Below, piece by piece: positions 59,755-64,000 of a DNA stretch of 64,000 nt; within the stretch, counting starts at the first letter, position 1, and every line of letters starts with the position of its first letter. A program made the position numbers and the translations under genes. This DNA comes from Cenarchaeum symbiosum A (lineage in GTDB: Archaea > Thermoproteota > Nitrososphaeria > Nitrososphaerales > Nitrosopumilaceae). The notes beneath the pieces are model-generated. The model was given only the letters and a program-made list of their open reading frames with translations. It was not told the DNA's origin and searched no databases. Where the stretch lies: NCBI GenBank assembly GCA_000200715.1, contig DP000238.1, positions 1,414,009-1,478,008 on the forward strand. Reading direction: 5' to 3'.

Positions 59755-60339
59755 GTGCTGCTTGTTGGCGGTATGGATGTTTCTGGAAATCCAAGAGAGG
59801 GTGATTACAAATTTATGGGCATAGTTGTCGGTTCACAAGAAATATTTGACCGGATTATGAAAAATTTTAATTCTGATCCGAGGCATGATACGAGATATAA
59901 AACCAACACAAATAGAAGATTTTTTATTAGCAAACTAAAACTTAAAAATAAAGAAGTTGTTGCACTTGCTGTCACAATAAATCGAGATGATATAATTAAT
60001 AAGGTCAGAGGCCAGTTGAGAATAAAACAAAAAGGTGTCTCATCCGGAAAGATCTACAAGGCATACAATTATTTGGTATGGAATAGGTCGCGTGATCGAA
60101 TACAGGAGTTCATAGTTGATCACCACCTCGAACTTTGTGATGTCATCTTTCAGTGCGATCGGGACTGTAGAATGTTTGCAAAGGAAAATGGGTTGCATAA
60201 TGCCGATCCGGGCAATGCACATTTTGTTGCAGATCTCATCGCATGGGCCCGGAACAATGGTATCAATATACCCGGCATGGTCACCATAGACGTAACAGAC
60301 CGTCTTGTGGAAGCGCTAAAGAAGTCGGTATTAAATTAA
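59755..60339 (+). CDS. AT-rich, probably acquired protein (DUF3800/RNase H-like?)
   Basis: A 194-residue protein starting at GTG 59755 after a TATA-like AATATATATTTG (about 59723-59734). An N-terminal GGMDVSGNPREGDYKFMGIV (an acidic D-x-S-G region) and a C-terminal FVADLIAWARNNG recall DUF3800-type RNase H-like proteins, often found on mobile DNA, but the match is only suggestive. Base composition is strikingly AT-rich against the G+C-rich chromosome, and a dispersed repeat lies upstream. Horizontal acquisition is the likely reading. Confidence 0.6.
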   Translation: MLLVGGMDVSGNPREGDYKFMGIVVGSQEIFDRIMKNFNSDPRHDTRYKTNTNRRFFISKLKLKNKEVVALAVTINRDDIINKVRGQLRIKQKGVSSGKIYKAYNYLVWNRSRDRIQEFIVDHHLELCDVIFQCDRDCRMFAKENGLHNADPGNAHFVADLIAWARNNGINIPGMVTIDVTDRLVEALKKSVLN

Positions 60340-60559
60340 GGTCGCACCCACGTTCCACCTACGTCCCCAACACAGTTGGTGCAGAAGATTCGGGTACGGT
60401 TGTTATGGTTACATCGTTATCATATATTAGTTTATCCATGGGCTTGTGTCGTAGTTTAAAGGTGAATCACTTAGTCATGATTCTCTTCTCATGTCCAAAC
60501 CTAAATACTCACCTAGCCGTCCCGGTTAGGTTTAATTTGGCCGGCCCGGCACGCCGGGC

Positions 60560-61228
60560 GTGGAGCAGACCGATCGCCTCCCAAGGTACATACAGCTTGG
60601 ATCAGAACTGGAGTTCTCGAGGCTTGTCTGCGCGCTAGAGAGGGCCCCGCTGGTCTCGTTTTTGCACGAGTTCGAGGGCAGGACGGTGCTCTCCGTCCAG
60701 ATGGACCTGCTCAAGGAGAGGCCCGTCATATACTATACGCCGCTCGACAACAAGGGGCATTACATCTGCTACGGCTTCAAGAGGGGCAGGGAGGAATCGT
60801 GCATGGTGGATGCGGCGGGCGACAACAGCCAGATCTACTCGCCGGTTGTAAGGATAAAGGCCCTCCCCAACAGCCTCAGGGCAGGCAACGGCGAGGGCCA
60901 CAAGTACCAGCCGATAGAGCTTGAGGACCTGGCCAGCCTCGCCAGGCTCAGCTATGGATACGAGGAGACCCCGTTTCCCGTCTTTGCGTTTCCCAGGGGC
61001 GGCAGGTGGTTCACCGGCGTGTTCGTAAACTTTAGCGAGGAGGGGGCGTCATACTTTTGCCACGTGGTGCTCGACGAGGAGCCCAGCAGGCCGTTCATCA
61101 GGTTCTCCTCCAATGGAGCCGAGCCATCATTTGTCGACAACATATCCGAGCACGGCTATTCATACATCAAGGTGATAAAGCTCAAGGAGACGCACCCGCT
61201 CGTAGACTATGAACAGATCCAGCGCTAG
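60560..61228 (+). CDS. Conserved hypothetical protein, 222 aa
   Basis: A soluble mixed alpha/beta protein from GTG 60560 (MEQTDRLPRYIQLGSELEFS) with no motif I recognise. Aromatic-rich segments (RPVIYYTPLDNKGHYICYGF) are notable. A TATA-like AGGTTTAATTTG (about 60528-60539) lies 25 bases before the start. pyrF follows 27 bases downstream and may be co-transcribed. Confidence 0.7.
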   Translation: MEQTDRLPRYIQLGSELEFSRLVCALERAPLVSFLHEFEGRTVLSVQMDLLKERPVIYYTPLDNKGHYICYGFKRGREESCMVDAAGDNSQIYSPVVRIKALPNSLRAGNGEGHKYQPIELEDLASLARLSYGYEETPFPVFAFPRGGRWFTGVFVNFSEEGASYFCHVVLDEEPSRPFIRFSSNGAEPSFVDNISEHGYSYIKVIKLKETHPLVDYEQIQR

Positions 61229-61255
61229 GCATCCCGGCGTGCGCAGAGGCCGGCG

Positions 61256-61984
61256 ATGAGCGGCTTCAGGGAGAGAATCCGGCGGGCCGCAGCCAAAGGC
61301 GGCCCGATTGTCCTTGCCGCCGACTACGATTCAGGCAGTGGGGCCGTATCCAGGGCAACAAGGCATGTCGAGGCGCTGCATCCGCATATCTGCGCGATAA
61401 AGCTGAACCTGCACCTGCTGCTGCCCCTGGGCCGGTCAGAGATCTCCGAGATCACCCGCGCCGCCAGGCGCCGCGGCCTGCTTGCCATAGCCGACATAAA
61501 GCTCAACGACATAGGGAATACCAACAGGGCCGCGGCCGGCGCCCTGTGGGGTGCGGGCTTTGACGCAGTCATAGCCAACCCGATAATGGGCAAAGAGGAG
61601 CTGAAAGAGCTGATCTCTGGAGCCCACAGGCGCGGCAAGGGCGTAATCGCCCTCTGCCACATGAGCTCGCCTGGGGCCGCCGCCTCCTATGAGATGGGGG
61701 CGGGCGGCGGAAAAAAGTTCTACGAGGTGTTCATGGACTGGGCCCTCGAGGCTGGCGCCGACGGGGTAGTGGCGGGCGCCACCTTCCCGGAGACGATCCG
61801 CTACTGCTCCCGCAGGGCAGGCGGCAAGCTTGACGTGTACTCGCCGGGAATAGGCGCCCAGGGCGGCAGCATGAGAGAGGCCATCTCGGCGGGCGCGGCA
61901 TACCCGATAGTTGGCAGGACCATAATCGGCGCGAGGAATCCCGCAGCCGCCGCGCAGAGGCTAGCAGAAGATACGCAGTCCTAG
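61256..61984 (+). CDS. pyrF: Orotidine 5'-phosphate decarboxylase
   Basis: Last step of UMP synthesis. The catalytic Asp-Lys-Asp set is in IADIKLNDIGNTNRAA; VLAADYDSGS and AIKLNLHLL form the other strands; the phosphate loop is in YPIVGRTIIGARNPAAAA. It is 242 residues, slightly long but complete. The 3' end overlaps the convergent Nudix gene by four bases. pyrB and pyrI lie 20 kb away. Confidence 0.92.
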   Translation: MSGFRERIRRAAAKGGPIVLAADYDSGSGAVSRATRHVEALHPHICAIKLNLHLLLPLGRSEISEITRAARRRGLLAIADIKLNDIGNTNRAAAGALWGAGFDAVIANPIMGKEELKELISGAHRRGKGVIALCHMSSPGAAASYEMGAGGGKKFYEVFMDWALEAGADGVVAGATFPETIRYCSRRAGGKLDVYSPGIGAQGGSMREAISAGAAYPIVGRTIIGARNPAAAAQRLAEDTQS

Positions 61985-62496
61985 TGCGCTGCTGCACGGC
62001 CAGCTTCACGGGGCCCGCGCGCGGGGCTCCGCCCCGCGGAGCGGCGCGCAAGCCGCCTCTCTGCAGCACCCAGGACTATCCGCGCGTTCTCGTATGTGAC
62101 CTTTCTCATTGACTCGCCGTATCCCAGCCACGTGTACCCGCGGTGCTCGTGCGATATGGTCACGCTGCTGGTCCTCGTCCGCGCAAGGTGGAATATCACC
62201 TTCTTTTGGACGGGCCTGCCGCGGAGCCGGAACTCGTACCTTATCACCCGCTCCATTCCGCCGACAAACTCTAGATCGTCTATGCCAGTCTCCTCCCGGG
62301 CCTCGCGCACTATGGTCTGCCGCGGCGACTCGCCGCCCTCCATCCGCCCCTTGACAAAGTCCCAGTGCCCCGACGGGTAGTTTAACAGCAGGTACACGCG
62401 CGAGCCGCGCTCCTCCCTGAATATGACCGCGCCCGCGGACGTCTCCCTCTTGGGGGCCGTGCACGTGCCCGCGGCCTGCCGGCCTGTCCCCCCCAT
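61981..62496 (-). CDS. Nudix hydrolase (Ap4A hydrolase-like)
   Basis: Hydrolyses nucleoside diphosphate-linked substrates. The Nudix box is complete: GRMEGGESPRQTIVREAREE, then TGI. WDFVKGRMEGGE is typical of diadenosine tetraphosphatases. The C-terminal 30 residues are Arg/Ala/Pro-rich and look like unstructured tail. The ORF opens immediately after uppS (one base apart), so it is in that operon. Confidence 0.9.
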   Translation of the reverse strand: MGGTGRQAAGTCTAPKRETSAGAVIFREERGSRVYLLLNYPSGHWDFVKGRMEGGESPRQTIVREAREETGIDDLEFVGGMERVIRYEFRLRGRPVQKKVIFHLARTRTSSVTISHEHRGYTWLGYGESMRKVTYENARIVLGAAERRLARRSAGRSPARGPREAGRAAAH

Positions 62497-62497
62497 C

Positions 62498-63286
62498 CTA
62501 CTTTCCTATCCTCCTCTTTCTCTTCTGGAACATCCTAATCGCCCTCATCAGGTCGATCTTCCTAAAGTCCGGCCAGAACACATCCATAAAGACAAGCTCG
62601 CTGTATGCGCTCTGCCAGAGGAGAAACCCGCTGAGCCTCTTCTCCCCCGACGTCCGGAGGATCATGTCCGGCGAGGACTGCGGCAGGTGCGAGGTGTACA
62701 GGTTGGACTCTATCTCGTCCTTGTCTATCTTGTCGGCATCAAGCTCTCCGTCCTGTATCTTTTTGCCTATCTTTTTTACCGCGTCGAGCATCTCGTCCTG
62801 GCCGCCGTACGCCACCGCTATGTTGAGAAAGTGCTCATCGTACCCCTTTGTGGCCTCGTCGAGCCTGTCGAGCACATCCCTTACCGGAGGGGGCATCAGC
62901 TCCTTTCTGCCCATCGCCTTTACGCGCATCTTCATCCTGTGGATCCGCGGATCAACGTACAGCTTCTCAAGCCTGGCCCGGATCAGGTCGTATAGCAGGT
63001 CGAGCTCCTCGTCCTTGCGGTCCAGGTTCTCGGCGGACAGCGCGTACAGCGTGACTATCTTGATGTCAAACTCCTCGCACCAGTCAAGAAGGTTCTCTAC
63101 TGCATCCGCGCCCCTCGTGTGCCCCGCCCCCGAAAAGTCAAGGTTCCTCCGGGCCCACCTGCGGTTGCCGTCGAGTATCAGGGCCACGTGCCGGGGTATG
63201 TCCCCCCGGCGGATCTCGCCCTCGAGGCGCCTCGAGTACAGCCGGTACAGCCCCGTCATGTGGAGGGCGGCCCCGCGCAGGTCCAT
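62498..63286 (-). CDS. uppS: Cis-prenyltransferase (undecaprenyl/dolichyl diphosphate synthase family)
   Basis: Chain elongation of isoprenoid diphosphates for glycan carrier lipids. Motifs: HVALILDGNRRWARRN (with the catalytic Asp), FDIKIVTLYALSAENLDR, and the C-terminal PDMILRTSGEKRLSGFLLWQ, then SAYSELVFMDVFWPDF. It is 262 residues from the ATG at 63286 (an internal ATG nine codons later is possible). It lies between DUF373 and the Nudix gene in one operon. Confidence 0.94.
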   Translation of the reverse strand: MDLRGAALHMTGLYRLYSRRLEGEIRRGDIPRHVALILDGNRRWARRNLDFSGAGHTRGADAVENLLDWCEEFDIKIVTLYALSAENLDRKDEELDLLYDLIRARLEKLYVDPRIHRMKMRVKAMGRKELMPPPVRDVLDRLDEATKGYDEHFLNIAVAYGGQDEMLDAVKKIGKKIQDGELDADKIDKDEIESNLYTSHLPQSSPDMILRTSGEKRLSGFLLWQSAYSELVFMDVFWPDFRKIDLMRAIRMFQKRKRRIGK

Positions 63287-63314
63287 CTATTCCCCCCCGC
63301 GGGCCGCTGCGCGG

Positions 63315-64000
63315 TCAGTCACCGGGCTGCTCGTCCCTCCGCCTGAACCGCCGGAAGAGCACCATGGCTGCAACCAAGGTTGCGGCAAGCCCGCCCAGCA
63401 GGGGCGGCACCAGGGTAAGCGAGCCCTCGCCGTGTATCAGTATGTTGGTAAACTGGTAGACCGTCGGGAACAATGCGGCGAGCACCACCAGCCGGAGGGT
63501 GTCGCTTATCTCGTGGCGCACGCCGCCAAGCCAGTTGCTCAGCAGTATCCCCGCAAATATCGTGCCCACCCCCGCCCACAGGGTGGGCAGCAGCCCGGCG
63601 ACGAACTTTCCCATTATCATCCTGTCGGATATCATCGATACAAGCTCCACGCCCTCCGTCAGCAGGGCGGGATCCACCTGGGCTACTCCCGCGGGAATGG
63701 ACGCCATCATCAGCACGGCGCCCGCCACCAGCGTGAACATCCTGACAAAGCCCGACGGCGTCGGCTTGGTCCATTTCGACCACGCCTTGTCCACGTCAAA
63801 TGCCCTGATCAGAAACGCGCCGCCCAGTATGCTGACGAGCACGGCGAGGATCTCGGCTGCATACCCGAGGACGGTGGCGACCCCGCCTATCAGCAGCAGC
63901 ATCCCCGGCAGCCCCAGAAAGAACTTTGAATACCGGGAATCGTATGCAATCATCTTTAGGTACTTGCCGAACACCGCATACGAGTACTCGACGCTCCTGC
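63315..64000 (-). CDS. DUF373-family membrane protein, N-terminal end outside the window
   Basis: The visible C-terminal part has about six transmembrane helices (FFLGLPGMLLLIGGVATVLG, FTLVAGAVLMMASIPAG and others), preceded in frame by RSVEYSYAVFGKYLKMIAYD, as in the archaeal DUF373 family. The frame runs open through the right edge, so the soluble N-terminal domain is missing here. Function unknown. It is the upstream neighbour of uppS, which suggests a link to lipid carrier or envelope metabolism (inference). Confidence 0.8.
   Translation of the reverse strand, partial: RSVEYSYAVFGKYLKMIAYDSRYSKFFLGLPGMLLLIGGVATVLGYAAEILAVLVSILGGAFLIRAFDVDKAWSKWTKPTPSGFVRMFTLVAGAVLMMASIPAGVAQVDPALLTEGVELVSMISDRMIMGKFVAGLLPTLWAGVGTIFAGILLSNWLGGVRHEISDTLRLVVLAALFPTVYQFTNILIHGEGSLTLVPPLLGGLAATLVAAMVLFRRFRRRDEQPGD

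Overview
The window is a G+C-rich stretch of an archaeal chromosome and almost certainly comes from a marine ammonia-oxidising thaumarchaeon (Nitrososphaerota). The overall style fits Cenarchaeum symbiosum best; that species call is inference from gene content and base composition, not a database match. The archaeal markers are TFB, TFS, RpoL, PCNA, SRP19, S8e, Gar1, LysW, an A-type ATP synthase and an archaeal short adenylosuccinate synthetase. The group markers are an Amt ammonium transporter, SufC, a chlorite-dismutase-family protein, ScpA/ScpB, a cobalamin methyltransferase and many small zinc proteins. Genes are packed tightly on both strands. Most first genes have a TATA-like box about 25 bases before the start codon, which points to leaderless mRNAs and supports many GTG and TTG starts. 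At least seven convergent gene pairs overlap at their 3' ends.

Layout. 0-4 kb: metG (cut by the window edge), ahcY, a Rieske ferredoxin and a PAP2 phosphatase. 4.2-7.2 kb: an AT-richer secreted protein with an EF-hand loop, then about 1.4 kb without a convincing gene. 7.2-12.5 kb: an OB-fold protein, an intron-containing tRNA-Leu, a tiny zinc finger, and a tetrapyrrole cluster (precorrin-2 dehydrogenase, hemA, hemB). 12.5-15.3 kb: a decayed, repeat-rich accessory region with inverted and direct repeats, broken small genes, a 41-residue zinc ribbon and two small unknown genes. 15.5-28.5 kb: a zinc alcohol dehydrogenase, scpAB, rps8e-srp19, gar1-tfb, sufC, secreted and membrane proteins, a CARF-like regulator with a 9-bp repeat operator, an isoaspartyl peptidase/asparaginase, rpoL-tfs, pcn and aspartokinase. 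28.6-32 kb: a secreted duplicated-module protein and an orphan DNA methyltransferase. 32-42 kb: cbiH, tyrS, an aminotransferase with an MtrA-like gene, dUTPase, a PfkB kinase, small zinc proteins, cyclophilin, and divergent pyrB/pyrI. 42-55 kb: the ATP synthase genes in two main blocks (E-A-B-D-small ORF-K, then I, then C), separated by a rhodanese, Amt, an unknown gene and lysW. 55-64 kb: a Cas4-like protein, regulators and membrane proteins, purA, an AT-rich gene beside a dispersed repeat, pyrF, a Nudix hydrolase, a cis-prenyltransferase and a DUF373 membrane protein (cut by the right edge).

The genes serve translation and transcription, chromosome maintenance, energy conversion (ATP synthase, ammonium uptake), nucleotide synthesis (pyrB, pyrI, pyrF, purA, dUTPase) and cofactor synthesis (heme/siroheme, cobalamin, Fe-S). 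Points that deserve a second look are: an apparent frameshift in atpD; the inverted-repeat cluster at 12.7-14.8 kb; two tandem arrays that each duplicate the stop-codon end of a neighbouring gene; a TFB without the usual B-reader motif; a triple 9-bp repeat over the start of a CARF-like regulator; and a pair of related secreted proteins, one carrying a large insert. No CRISPR array, rRNA, transposase or integrase is visible.
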